NCBI RefSeq assembly: GCF_001274535.1
Contig: NZ_CP012410.1
Location: forward strand, 1-64,000
Length of the DNA: 64,000 nt
Direction of reading: 5' to 3'
DNA from: Leptotrichia sp. oral taxon 212
GTDB lineage: Bacteria > Fusobacteriota > Fusobacteriia > Fusobacteriales > Leptotrichiaceae
Shown here piece after piece: positions 9,634-17,284 of this stretch. The notes under the pieces were generated by a model. That model did not search any database. It had not been told where the DNA came from and worked only from the letters and a program-made list of their open reading frames with translations. Position 1 is the first letter of the stretch, and the number at the start of each line of letters is the position of its first letter. The position numbers were made by a program, and so were the translations under genes.

Positions 9634-10398
9634 ATGTTATTGAAAAGGGCGTTATTTTTAGTATCTGCAGAAAATGAAGTTGAACCTTTGGTGGAATTTG
9701 CCAAAGTATTTAAGAAAAGATACAATGTAAAAGTGGATGCGGTTTATGTGAAGGATATTCTTAAATACGATGTTTTTCCTGTGACTGTCGAAGGAATAGG
9801 AATAAATCTGGGAACAAATTTTGCATATAAGGAATTCAGAAACATTGAAAATAAGACTTTTGAAAAGATAAAAGGCCGTCTGGAAGAAGAATTTTCAAAA
9901 GTCTACACGAAAGAAGGGGAGTCGGCTGAAGTTGCCTTGGAAGAACTGAAAAAATATGATTTAATGGTTACAGTAAAAAATGAAAAAATAAGTCCATATA
10001 TGAAGGAACTTCTGAGAAGTATCTATAAGCCTCTTATTGTATTGCCAAACAGGAAAAATTTTAAAATTGAAAATCTTCTTCTTCTTGATGATGGAGCCTA
10101 CAATGCAAATAAAACATTGTTTACATTTTTCTACATGTTTGACGAACAAAAAGTAAATGTGTTAAGGGTAAATGTTGAGGCAGATGAATCAAATGAAAAA
10201 TTAAGTGAAAGATTTGGAGATAACTATAATCTGATTCTAAAAGAGGGAGATACCTTCAAAACAATAATGGAAGAGTCAAAAAATTATGATTTTGTGTTAA
10301 TGGGAGATTTGAGATATACAGTAATGGTAGAAAGAATTACAGGAAAACTTGGAATAAGACTGCTGGAAAATCTCGATGTACCAATATTCATAGTATAA
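9634..10398 (+). CDS. universal-stress-protein-like tandem-domain protein
   Basis: The 254-residue protein appears to have two Usp-like alpha/beta halves. Each starts with a strand such as LKRALFLVSAENE or IENLLLLDDGAYNA. The second half ends YDFVLMGDLRYTVMVERITGKLGIRLLENLDVPIFIV in outline, which follows the Usp C-terminal pattern (D-hhhMG ... G...e.lL...PVhVV). The ATP-binding G-2x-G-9x-G(S/T) motif is not clear, so nucleotide binding is doubtful. The ATG at 9634 is preceded by AAGGAG at 9620-9625 with ideal spacing. A GTG at 9625 overlaps that site and is unlikely. The role is unknown; similarity is by pattern only. Confidence 0.55.
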   Translation: MLLKRALFLVSAENEVEPLVEFAKVFKKRYNVKVDAVYVKDILKYDVFPVTVEGIGINLGTNFAYKEFRNIENKTFEKIKGRLEEEFSKVYTKEGESAEVALEELKKYDLMVTVKNEKISPYMKELLRSIYKPLIVLPNRKNFKIENLLLLDDGAYNANKTLFTFFYMFDEQKVNVLRVNVEADESNEKLSERFGDNYNLILKEGDTFKTIMEESKNYDFVLMGDLRYTVMVERITGKLGIRLLENLDVPIFIV

Positions 10399-10460
10399 AA
10401 ATTATGATAAGTTTAAAATAGGAAAACAAAATGTTTATCCAATACAGGGAGGAAAAATAA

Positions 10461-10910
10461 ATGAAAGTTCTGATATGTTCAGACAGTCATACAAGACTTG
10501 ATTATTTTCAGAAGGTAATGAATCTAGAAGAGCCTGAAATAGTAATCTTTGCCGGAGATCACAGTACAGATGCCATAGATATGGCGCTGGTTTACAGTGA
10601 GATTCCTTTTAAGATAGTAAAGGGGAATACCGATTATTATGATCATGATACAAAAGATACTGAAATTTTTGAACTGAATGGGAAAAAAATATTTCTGACA
10701 CATGGACATCTTTACGGAGTAAAAAGTACAATGAAGGAAATAGAAGCAAGGGCAGAAGAAGTAGAAGCGGATATCTGTATTTTTGGACATACTCATAGGG
10801 AATATATGAATGAAAAAAATGATATCATATATTTGAATCCGGGAGCGCTACAGGATAAGAAGTATGTGATTTATAACGGAAAAAAATTTGAGCAGAAAAT
10901 ATTGAAATAA
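10461..10910 (+). CDS. YfcE/MJ0936-type metallophosphoesterase
   Basis: A 149-residue calcineurin-like phosphoesterase with all metal-binding motifs in order: D8 and H10 in SDSH, D33 in AGDH, N56 in GNTD, H81/H83 in THGH, and H110/H112 in GHTH, then NPGAL near the end. Members hydrolyse small phosphodiesters with Mn-like metals in the cytoplasm; natural substrates are mostly undefined. The start follows a GGGAGG site. It is the last gene of the rightward block and meets a convergent minus-strand group at a bidirectional terminator. Confidence 0.88.
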   Translation: MKVLICSDSHTRLDYFQKVMNLEEPEIVIFAGDHSTDAIDMALVYSEIPFKIVKGNTDYYDHDTKDTEIFELNGKKIFLTHGHLYGVKSTMKEIEARAEEVEADICIFGHTHREYMNEKNDIIYLNPGALQDKKYVIYNGKKFEQKILK

Positions 10911-10951
10911 AACACGATATTATTTTGCTTAATAAAGAAATAATTTGAAAT

Positions 10952-11028
10952 AAAAAAAGAACTATATCAAACACATGAAATTAAAGTCAAAGGTAATTTA
11001 TTTTTTCTGTTTGAATAGTTCTTTTTTT
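10952..11028. terminator. bidirectional terminator between convergent genes
   Basis: A run of A plus GAACTATATCAAAC (10952-10971) is complementary, apart from one extra base, to GTTTGAATAGTTC plus a run of T (11009-11028). A- and T-runs flank the stem on both sides, so it can stop the phosphoesterase transcript from the left and the DUF3060 gene transcript from the right. Confidence 0.75.
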
Positions 11029-11062
11029 AATATAACTTATAAAAAATATGTTTTATAAAATT

Positions 11063-11521
11063 TTATCTTTTTGAAACGGAATTATCTGATCCTGAAGTTG
11101 AAACAGATGGCTTTCCAGATTTTGTAGGACTTGTTTTGTAGTAAATCTTATTATCAGAGCCTGTTATTGTAATTTTAGCGACGGAATCAACATATATCTT
11201 ATTGTTAGAACCTGAGACTATAATCATTGATGCATTCCCTTTGATAGTTATCTTGTTATCAGATCCTGCTACAAGAACATTTTCTCCATTTACTGTAATA
11301 GTTTTAGTCTGTGAAGAACCGCTTATTGTAACGCCTTTTTCATTTTTATCTTCTGAATTGACATTGCTTCCATCTACACTTATATTTCCATCATTTGAAA
11401 CATTCACGGAAGGTGCTCCAGGCACATTTATTTTTATCTGATTGCCTACATTTACAGTACCTGCATTTAAAGTGGCTGTAATTGCAAGTGACAGCACTGA
11501 TAATCTAATAAATTTTTCCAT
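11063..11521 (-). CDS. secreted DUF3060-like repeat protein
   Basis: A 152-residue exported protein: residues 1-21 form a signal peptide (MEKFIRLSVLSLAITATLNAG). The mature part is Gly/Ser/Asn/Val-rich with repeats of the form GS-D/N-NKI (GSDNKITIKG, GSNNKIYVDS, GSDNKIYYKT), spaced by about 20 residues. This is the DUF3060 pattern and suggests a small beta-helix or beta-solenoid. A TAGGAGG site lies 8 bases before the ATG. Function is unknown; the location would be periplasm or cell surface. It is last in a minus-strand group of envelope genes. Confidence 0.75.
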   Translation of the reverse strand: MEKFIRLSVLSLAITATLNAGTVNVGNQIKINVPGAPSVNVSNDGNISVDGSNVNSEDKNEKGVTISGSSQTKTITVNGENVLVAGSDNKITIKGNASMIIVSGSNNKIYVDSVAKITITGSDNKIYYKTSPTKSGKPSVSTSGSDNSVSKR

Positions 11522-11597
11522 ACAAAGACCTCCTAAATTTATTTTTATGTGTATTATACCATTATAATCTTAAATAAAGATAAGAATATTCATATTT

Positions 11598-12209
11598 TTA
11601 TGAAATATTCAACAGTAAAAAACTTAGTACAAGAAAATAAAAAGCAGATGAAAATAGAAATATTCTTTCTATCAGACCAAAAATTTTTTTAACAGGAGGA
11701 ATAATCATTCCTGCCACAACACCTGCTATTGAGATATTAATAATTATGCTGAGTGTAGAAAGCACTGTTATGAGAAAACTGTCCGGAAGTACTGCAGAAA
11801 AGGCAGAAGTAAGGTTTACTGCAAGTTTTACAATGGCTGTAAACTGTAAAATAGCAAATAAATAATGCAGTAGTCCTATTTTAGTCCTTTTTTCACCTTC
11901 AATGTCTGTTGGAAAGATTAAAACACCGATAACAGTTATGGCTCTTATCATTAAATAAATTATGGCTTCGTGTTTAAAGTGAAAGTCACTTTTCATAAGC
12001 AGGAATGCAGCTATTAATGATATGGAACCAGTTACAGAAAGTATTCCTGAAATAATTTGAAATTTTTTAGAATTTCCCACACCATAATCACTGACAGCAT
12101 GGAATATGGGATTATAATTTTTAAATTTTATATGTAAATAGGTCATTATTACAAAATATCCGATTATACATAAAATATTAACATATAGAAATAAGTTTTT
12201 TAAGTCCAT
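11598..12209 (-). CDS. DUF998-family integral membrane protein
   Basis: This 203-residue hydrophobic protein has about six membrane segments. After the first segment it carries the motif FHAVSDYGVG, matching the conserved (H)xVSDYG(V/I)G of DUF998 proteins; charged short loops separate the remaining helices. The family is distantly related to the CREST/FRAG1-type membrane hydrolases, but activity here is unproven. A clear AGGAG site precedes the ATG. The start lies 14 bases after the end of the LD-carboxypeptidase gene on the same strand, so the two are probably co-transcribed. Confidence 0.72.
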   Translation of the reverse strand: MDLKNLFLYVNILCIIGYFVIMTYLHIKFKNYNPIFHAVSDYGVGNSKKFQIISGILSVTGSISLIAAFLLMKSDFHFKHEAIIYLMIRAITVIGVLIFPTDIEGEKRTKIGLLHYLFAILQFTAIVKLAVNLTSAFSAVLPDSFLITVLSTLSIIINISIAGVVAGMIIPPVKKIFGLIERIFLFSSAFYFLVLSFLLLNIS

Positions 12210-12223
12210 TTTTTTCTCCTGTT

Positions 12224-13297
12224 CTATTCACTGAAAAGAGGTTCATTAAAAATAATTTTACATTCAGAATGTCTATAGTCAGCATTTACACCATAAGGAA
12301 GAATGCAACGTGGATAAGCATGTCCAAAGTTTACATTGTAAACTATTGGAATATCGGGATTATCTACAACTTTACATAAAATTTTTTTATATTCTTCGTA
12401 GTAGGCTTCATCCTGAGGTTTTCCAGCGATAATACCGCTTAATGAATCAAAAACGACTTTTTCTTTAATTACATTAAGCATCTTTTCATATTCTTCAGGG
12501 GAAGATTTTCCTTCAGAAGTTTCAATAAACAGTATTTTATCCCTCCATTCCTCAGATGATGGGAAAATATTATACTTTTCACATATTTCCTTCTGTTCCT
12601 TAAATCTGTGTCCTGATATTACGTTATAAAGTGATTCAACGCATCCTCCAAGCAGTTTCCCACTAAAATTTTCATTTCCCTGAAGCAGTTCAAAACCTTT
12701 AGTTTCCTTATGGGATATTCTGGGTATACCTATAGATTTTTCTGAAAAGTCAGTTCTTTCTTCGTACCATATGTCGCTTGAAGTTATTTCATTTAAAGTG
12801 CTTCCTGTATAAATATTCCAGTATTTTTCCGTATAGGGAAGTATTTCATTCTCAGTTTCTGCAATGTCAGTCAGAAACGAAGGACCGTAAAAAGTCTGAA
12901 GACCTAGCCGATGAAACATCATATGATGTACGGAAGTATCAGAAAATCCGGTAAATAGCTTAGGATTTTCCAGTACTATTTTTTTAAATTCCTCATCTTC
13001 CATGAGATAAGGAAAAATTTTAAATCCGTCAATTCCACCTAGGGCACATAATATTCCGTTAATGTCAGGATTTTTAAAAGCTTCTTTTAAATCCTGTGCC
13101 CTTTTTTCAGGATGCTCTTCCGTATATTTTATACCCTTTAGTGAATTAGGCATAAAAATTACATTTAATCCCATTTTTTTAAGTCTTTCAGTTCCAATTT
13201 TTAATTTGTGTTTACAAACATCTTCCCCCAATACCCCTCTTGAAAGACTGACTACAGCTATTGTGTCTCCTTTTTTCAGTTTTTTTGGTTTAACCAT
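12224..13297 (-). CDS. LD-carboxypeptidase / MccF-like peptidase (S66)
   Basis: A 357-residue cytoplasmic serine peptidase of family S66, which removes the terminal D-Ala from murein tetrapeptides during recycling (LdcA) or cleaves peptide-nucleotide antibiotics (MccF). It opens with PKKLKKGDTIAVVSLS. It shows the substrate loop ALGGIDGFKIFPYL (about 85-98) and the nucleophile elbow FTGFSDTS with S119; the Glu/His partners lie in the C-terminal half (the FIETSEGK and NFGHAYPR regions). The GTG at 13306 overlaps the AGAGGTG ribosome-binding site, so ATG 13297 is chosen. The neighbours suggest a cell-wall role. Confidence 0.82.
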   Translation of the reverse strand: MVKPKKLKKGDTIAVVSLSRGVLGEDVCKHKLKIGTERLKKMGLNVIFMPNSLKGIKYTEEHPEKRAQDLKEAFKNPDINGILCALGGIDGFKIFPYLMEDEEFKKIVLENPKLFTGFSDTSVHHMMFHRLGLQTFYGPSFLTDIAETENEILPYTEKYWNIYTGSTLNEITSSDIWYEERTDFSEKSIGIPRISHKETKGFELLQGNENFSGKLLGGCVESLYNVISGHRFKEQKEICEKYNIFPSSEEWRDKILFIETSEGKSSPEEYEKMLNVIKEKVVFDSLSGIIAGKPQDEAYYEEYKKILCKVVDNPDIPIVYNVNFGHAYPRCILPYGVNADYRHSECKIIFNEPLFSE

Positions 13298-13347
13298 AGT
13301 TTTCACCTCTCTATATTATAATTATAAATTTTTAATATATCTATTTT

Positions 13348-14211
13348 TTATTCAGCATAGGTATTACATCTGTTAAACCATCCCTGAAGCCATTTTCTTT
13401 CCTTTTTTGAAGGATCTGAGTTATTTACTCTTCGTTGTAGCACAAATTTTGCAGAATTTGAAAATTCAGTCAGTGCAGATTTTCCTGTTTCAGTACCTTT
13501 CATATTTTCCAGTACCTGTAGCAATCCCCATCCTTGTCCGTTATATCTTTCTTTTGGATTAGTTCCTTCACCTTTAAAGTTGACATAGTCAATCAGTGGA
13601 TAAAGACCGTTTGGCGAACTGGCCACCCTGTAAAACTGTTTTCTTACATTTTCCCTGTCATTGGAAACTGCCAGCATTTTTTCAAGGGAGGATTCAAGTC
13701 TTTTAAAAATAAACATAATCTGTAAGTCTTTGTTTTCATATAAGAAATTTGTAAGCTCTTCAATATCGGTATCAGGAATTTTTTTAGTTTTTAAATTAAT
13801 CAATTCCTGTCTGTCTTTCCATGGAGAATATTTATTTTCAGCCATTATTTTTGGTAATTTGACATTTTTAGATTTTAAAAATTCTACCAGCTGAGGAAAG
13901 CTTTCTTCAAATATTCCAGGTTCTCCCTGCTTATACCAGATAAAATGACCTATTCCGAGTGAAGGAAAATTTTCTCCCTCATTCCAGTAAACCAGATTTT
14001 CCTTTTTGCCTGCTGCTTCGTTTTTGAAGATTTTTTCGCCTATTGCATTTAATTCAGATCTGCTTATATTTGCAAAGATATCTTTTTTTTCTGTAGATAC
14101 AGATGTTTGTACAGGTTTTGACTTTTTCTTTGAAGCTGATAAATTTGCTGATAAACTGTTTAAGGAACATGAAACTAATAAAGCTGTTAACAATATTTTT
14201 GATTTTTTCAT
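13348..14211 (-). CDS. secreted lysozyme-like protein
   Basis: A 287-residue exported protein. The N-terminus (residues 1-22) is a signal sequence; LLVSC at 11-15 could be a lipobox, making it a lipoprotein. After a Ser/Lys-rich linker, residues 50-90 contain GEKIFKNEAAG (candidate acid E65) and, 20 residues later, FPSLGIGHFIWY. The spacing of Glu and G-I-G-H recalls phage T4-type lysozymes (GH24). The C-terminal part ends RKWLQGWFNRCNTYAE. I infer a murein hydrolase fold; this is not proven. An AGGAGG site precedes the start. It lies beside an LD-carboxypeptidase gene, which supports a peptidoglycan role. Confidence 0.6.
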   Translation of the reverse strand: MKKSKILLTALLVSCSLNSLSANLSASKKKSKPVQTSVSTEKKDIFANISRSELNAIGEKIFKNEAAGKKENLVYWNEGENFPSLGIGHFIWYKQGEPGIFEESFPQLVEFLKSKNVKLPKIMAENKYSPWKDRQELINLKTKKIPDTDIEELTNFLYENKDLQIMFIFKRLESSLEKMLAVSNDRENVRKQFYRVASSPNGLYPLIDYVNFKGEGTNPKERYNGQGWGLLQVLENMKGTETGKSALTEFSNSAKFVLQRRVNNSDPSKKERKWLQGWFNRCNTYAE

Positions 14212-14371
14212 TTTGAATACCTCCTGAGTTTTTATTTATTTAATTTTACCACAATAAAAATAGAAAATTCTATGTGTACAAAAATACAAAGTAGAAAATA
14301 TTATTTAGGAAACATACTTATTTATATAGCCTGTTCAATATAAATAAAGGAATTAGTAAAAAATAAAATAG

Positions 14372-14400
14372 TTGATTTTTAATTAAGTTTGTGTTATAAT
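14372..14400 (+). promoter_or_regulatory. promoter of the antitoxin-like small RNA
   Basis: TTGATT (14372-14377) and a perfect TATAAT (14395-14400) are 17 bases apart. No gene follows. Transcription would start near 14407 and reach a terminator after about 60 bases. Confidence 0.7.
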
Positions 14401-14413
14401 AACTCTAGAAAAA

Positions 14414-14429
14414 TGCGTAGGCAAAGGAC
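14414..14429 (+). repeat. direct repeat copy in the small RNA (DRa/DRb-like)
   Basis: TGCGTAGGCAAAGGAC matches TGTGTAAGCAAAGGAC at 14539-14554 in 14 of 16 positions. A further TAGAA is shared just upstream of both copies. The copies sit in opposite transcripts, which creates complementarity between them. Confidence 0.8.
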
Positions 14430-14433
14430 AAAA

Positions 14434-14460
14434 AAAGAGAGTGGTTGTAGCACTCTCTTT
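14434..14460. terminator. bidirectional terminator of the toxin/antitoxin pair
   Basis: A perfect 10-bp stem (AAAGAGAGTG 14434-14443 with CACTCTCTTT 14451-14460) has a 7-base loop. T-rich runs follow on the + strand (14458-14467) and a T7 run follows on the - strand (14437-14431), so it can end both convergent transcripts. Confidence 0.85.
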
Positions 14461-14465
14461 TCTTT

Positions 14466-14549
14466 TTACAGATATTTGTCTATTAGAATTTTTAGTAACT
14501 CCAATAGCAAAAGTAAAAAGATTTTCATTAGAATCTTTTGTGTAAGCAA
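14466..14549 (-). CDS. candidate type I toxin: 27-residue hydrophobic peptide
   Basis: A TTG start at 14549 lies 8 bases after a perfect AAGGAGGTGA site (14564-14555) and encodes 27 residues: a short polar head (MLTQK), a core of Ile/Leu/Phe (ILMKIFLLLLLELLKILI) and a polar tail DKYL. A GTG at 14558 is in frame but overlaps the ribosome-binding site. The peptide would form one membrane helix, like Fst, TxpA or Ldr type I toxins, though it lacks the Fst-family Pro/Trp signature. The stop is directly followed by the shared terminator. The other open frame on this strand (from ATG 14568) starts upstream of the ribosome-binding site and is probably not used. Confidence 0.6.
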   Translation of the reverse strand: MLTQKILMKIFLLLLLELLKILIDKYL

Positions 14550-14554
14550 AGGAC
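14539..14554 (+). repeat. direct repeat copy at the toxin translation start
   Basis: This is the second copy of the 16-base repeat. Read on the minus strand it covers the gap between the Shine-Dalgarno and the TTG start plus the first codons of the toxin, the site an antisense RNA would need to block. Confidence 0.8.
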
Positions 14555-14581
14555 TCACCTCCTTCCATTAGAGGATAAAAT

Positions 14582-14590
14582 ATTATAACA
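14582..14590 (-). promoter_or_regulatory. extended -10 promoter of the toxin gene
   Basis: On the minus strand TG-T-TATAAT (14590-14582) is a perfect extended -10. The -35 region (TTTATT at about 14610-14605) is weak. The message would start near 14575, giving a leader of about 26 bases before the toxin start. Confidence 0.6.
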
Positions 14591-14712
14591 TAAAATTCTT
14601 TTTAAATAAATATAAATTTAATATAAATATAATTTTTTGGCATAATGGAATTAAAAAAAATAGTAAAATATAACAGAACAATACTGAATACAAAGGAGAA
14701 AAGTGTCTTAAA

Positions 14713-15399
14713 ATGAAAATTAAAAGAAAAATAGAAGAAAAATTCAAAGAAGAGAAGATATTATATGATTTTTTAAGTAGGGATACGGTGTCTCTTGCTA
14801 AAGAACTGCTGGGAAAACTTATTAAAGTGAAATATGGAGAGAGTATACTTTCAGGATATATTGTGGAAACGGAAGCATATCTTGGAAAAGAGGATATGGC
14901 ATGCCATGGCTACAATGGAAATAGGACTCCAAAAGTGGAGGCACTTTATCAGGAAAAAGGAACAGTTTATATTTATACCATGCACACACATAAAATGCTG
15001 AATATTGTTTCAATGGAGGAAGGTAACCCGCATGCAGTGCTTATAAGAGGAATAGAGCCTGCCAAAGGCATGGAAATAATGGAAAAAAATCGTGGCAAGG
15101 AAGGAATTCTCGTTGGAAATGGTCCGGGAAAACTGACAAAGGCAATGGGAATAAATGACAAATTTAATATGACAAAAATAGAGAAAATAAATGACAAAAT
15201 GGGAGAAATCTGTAAAAATATTTTATATATTGATTTTGAAGGAAGCCGTGTTCCGAAAAAAATAGCTTCTTCTGCCAGAATAGGAATTCCGGACAAAGGA
15301 ATATGGACAGGTAAGAAATTACGATTTTATGTCAGCGGGAATAAATATGTTTCCGGAATGAAAAAAGGGGATTTTAATGAAAACTGCTGGACAAAATAG
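14713..15399 (+). CDS. 3-methyladenine DNA glycosylase (Mpg/AAG family)
   Basis: The 228-residue protein follows the AAG/Mpg family pattern. It shows SRDTVSLAKELLGK, the catalytic region SGYIVETEAYLGKEDMACHG, YIYTMHTHKMLNIV, and the C-terminal PGKLTKAMGI and SARIGI segments. It excises alkylated purines such as 3-methyladenine by flipping the base out; the active-site Glu is in VETEAY. The AAAGGAG site lies about 14 bases before the ATG, rather far. It begins downstream of the toxin promoter, facing away from it. A terminator follows. Confidence 0.92.
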   Translation: MKIKRKIEEKFKEEKILYDFLSRDTVSLAKELLGKLIKVKYGESILSGYIVETEAYLGKEDMACHGYNGNRTPKVEALYQEKGTVYIYTMHTHKMLNIVSMEEGNPHAVLIRGIEPAKGMEIMEKNRGKEGILVGNGPGKLTKAMGINDKFNMTKIEKINDKMGEICKNILYIDFEGSRVPKKIASSARIGIPDKGIWTGKKLRFYVSGNKYVSGMKKGDFNENCWTK

Positions 15400-15445
15400 G
15401 CAAATAAGATTTGATTGTAAAAGTTCCTATTTGCCCTTTTATTTT
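15399..15445 (+). terminator. terminator after the glycosylase gene
   Basis: An 8-bp stem GGCAAATA (15399-15406) with TATTTGCC (15428-15435) is followed by a T-rich tail. It separates the glycosylase gene from the convergent birA gene. Confidence 0.65.
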
Positions 15446-15501
15446 TGAGATAACTTAAAAATAAAGTTAATATTGCCTTTTAAAGTTTCTAATTTATAAA
15501 A

Positions 15502-16230
15502 TTACTTAATAACTCTTATTTTTTCTTCAAAAACTTCTCCAACAGAAAAAGTATGTATTTTGTCATCAATAAGTATTTCGAGTTCTCCATTGTAATTTAT
15601 ATTTTTAACGATTCCTGAAAAATAAGCCCTGTTTATTTTAAGATGAACTTTTTTATCCTTTAAATAGCTTATCTGATTAATTTCAAGAAGGATTTCGTCC
15701 CATTTTCCGTTCAGAAATTTTTCAAACAGAATTTTAAACTCTTTAATTACTGAAGTGATTATTTCTTTAATATCATAATGTTTACCTGTTACTTCAGAAA
15801 TGGAACAGGCTGTTTCAGAAAGCTCCTCAGGCAATGAATTATTTATATTTATTCCTATCCCGACAAAAAAGTTGTTTTCAACTTTTTCTACTAGAATACC
15901 CGTTATTTTTTTTCCGTAAAGAAAGACATCATTAGTCCATTTAAACATATAGTCAAGATTTTCTATTTTCTTAAGTCCTTTTATGACAGAAAAGCCTGCA
16001 AGTAAAGGTAATTTTAAATATTTAGAATCGTTAATGCTGCTATTTTCATCCTTTTTCACAAGAAACGTAAACAGAGCCATTCCTTTTTGTGAAACCCATG
16101 TATTTCCCCGTCTTGCCTTACCGAGAGTCTGATTTTCAGCTGTAACTACATCATATTCTTCAAATTTTGAAACATTATTTTTCATAAATTCATTAGTTGA
16201 ATCAAGAGTTTCATAACTGTATATTTTCAT
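15502..16230 (-). CDS. birA: biotin--[acetyl-CoA-carboxylase] ligase (monofunctional BirA)
   Basis: A 242-residue biotin-protein ligase that activates biotin to biotinyl-AMP and transfers it to a lysine of carrier proteins. The conserved biotin loop appears as KARRGNTWVSQKG (G-R-G-R-x-G type, slightly altered), followed by FKWTNDVFLYGKKITGILVE and the IGININN segment. It lacks the N-terminal helix-turn-helix of E. coli BirA, so it should not act as a repressor. The likely substrate is the separate biotin carrier of the decarboxylase operon 7 kb away (AMKM motif). An AGGAG site precedes the ATG. Confidence 0.92.
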   Translation of the reverse strand: MKIYSYETLDSTNEFMKNNVSKFEEYDVVTAENQTLGKARRGNTWVSQKGMALFTFLVKKDENSSINDSKYLKLPLLAGFSVIKGLKKIENLDYMFKWTNDVFLYGKKITGILVEKVENNFFVGIGININNSLPEELSETACSISEVTGKHYDIKEIITSVIKEFKILFEKFLNGKWDEILLEINQISYLKDKKVHLKINRAYFSGIVKNINYNGELEILIDDKIHTFSVGEVFEEKIRVIK

Positions 16231-16380
16231 TTTTCTCAGCTCCTGTTCTTTTTTATAATTATATCACAAAAAATATGGTAAAATATTAAAGATTGAATAA
16301 AACCTATAAATTCTGTACAGCCTTTATAAGGAAATAATATCTGGGAACTGTTATAATAAAATTGAAAGGAGAAAAAGCAA

Positions 16381-17223
16381 ATGAGAATGATTGAAGGATT
16401 TAATAAAACCATTGATTATATTGAAAGTGCCATGAAAGATGAAATCGATGAAAAGAAGATTTTAGAACTGTCTGGCTATTCATATGCTATGTTCCGCAGG
16501 ATATTTTCAATTCTTACTGAAACAACTTTATCCGAGTATATAAGAGCAAGGAAGCTGACTGAAGCGGCAAAGAAGATTCGTGAAACAGATGAGAAAATAA
16601 TAGAATTGGCATTTGAATACGGCTATGATTCACCTGATTCATTTGGACTGGCTTTTAAGAATTTTCATGGATATACTCCTTCAGAAGTGAGAAAAGGAAA
16701 GCCTTTCCGTGCAGTTTCACGAGTAAGGCTCATGTTAACAGTCAAAGGAGGAAATAATATGAATATTACCATTCAGAAAAAGGAAGCATTTAAAGTTGCA
16801 GGAATAAATGCAAAGAATATAGAGCCGTCATCCTGTCCGGAAGTGTGGAAGGAGCTGTTTTCAAAATATTCCCCTGAGAAACTTGAAAATCTTGGAAACG
16901 GTCAAAGCTACGGAATGTGTCATGATATGAAAAATACCAAAAAAATCAACTATATGGCATGTTATGATGTAAGGGATATAGAAAAGGCAGAGGAAATGGG
17001 TCTTGAAATTGTGGAAGTGGCTGCAGCTGAATATGCAGTCGTGGAACTTACAGGAAAAATACCTGATTCAATCCATGCAGGCTGGAAATACGTATTTGAA
17101 GTGTTTTTTCCTGAACAGGGATACAGGCATTCAGGAAAACCTGATTTTGAAGTCTACTTAGAAGAGGATATGTATAGTGAAACATATAAAATGGAGCTCT
17201 GGATTCCTATAGTGAAGGAATAG
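16381..17223 (+). CDS. AraC-type regulator with GyrI-like ligand domain
   Basis: The 280-residue protein has two parts. An N-terminal AraC/XylS double helix-turn-helix (about residues 8-105) contains LSGYSYAMFRRIF and AFEYGYDSPDSFGLAFKNFHGYTPSEVRK. A C-terminal GyrI-like effector-binding domain (about 125-280) ends MELWIPIVKE. This is the layout of Rob- or BltR-like regulators that sense hydrophobic compounds and control efflux or stress genes. Targets cannot be told from the context. An AAAGGAG site lies just before the ATG. No partner operon follows; the next stretch is decayed DNA. Confidence 0.88.
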   Translation: MRMIEGFNKTIDYIESAMKDEIDEKKILELSGYSYAMFRRIFSILTETTLSEYIRARKLTEAAKKIRETDEKIIELAFEYGYDSPDSFGLAFKNFHGYTPSEVRKGKPFRAVSRVRLMLTVKGGNNMNITIQKKEAFKVAGINAKNIEPSSCPEVWKELFSKYSPEKLENLGNGQSYGMCHDMKNTKKINYMACYDVRDIEKAEEMGLEIVEVAAAEYAVVELTGKIPDSIHAGWKYVFEVFFPEQGYRHSGKPDFEVYLEEDMYSETYKMELWIPIVKE

Positions 17224-17284
17224 GAATAAAAAATCTGTAAAATCTTAAGATATTTTTATAGTTTAGACAAAGAAGAGATGGAAT

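Larger units (their letters stand above)
14407..14467 (+). ncRNA. candidate antisense RNA antitoxin (RNA II-like)
   Basis: This short predicted RNA runs from a strong promoter to a hairpin terminator and contains no ribosome-binding site. Bases 14414-14429 (TGCGTAGGCAAAGGAC) can pair with the toxin mRNA between its Shine-Dalgarno and fourth codon (complement of 14539-14554): 14 Watson-Crick pairs, one G-U and one mismatch. Its 3' part is the terminator stem shared with the toxin mRNA. Both contact points, near the 5' end and at the terminator, match how RNA II of the pAD1 par locus represses Fst. Boundaries are predicted, not measured. Confidence 0.6.

Noticed and set aside
14389-14568. Two roughly 60-codon frames, one on each strand, over the toxin locus
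   Set aside because: Neither has a ribosome-binding site at the right distance. The minus-strand one starts before the strong site, which instead serves the 27-residue peptide.
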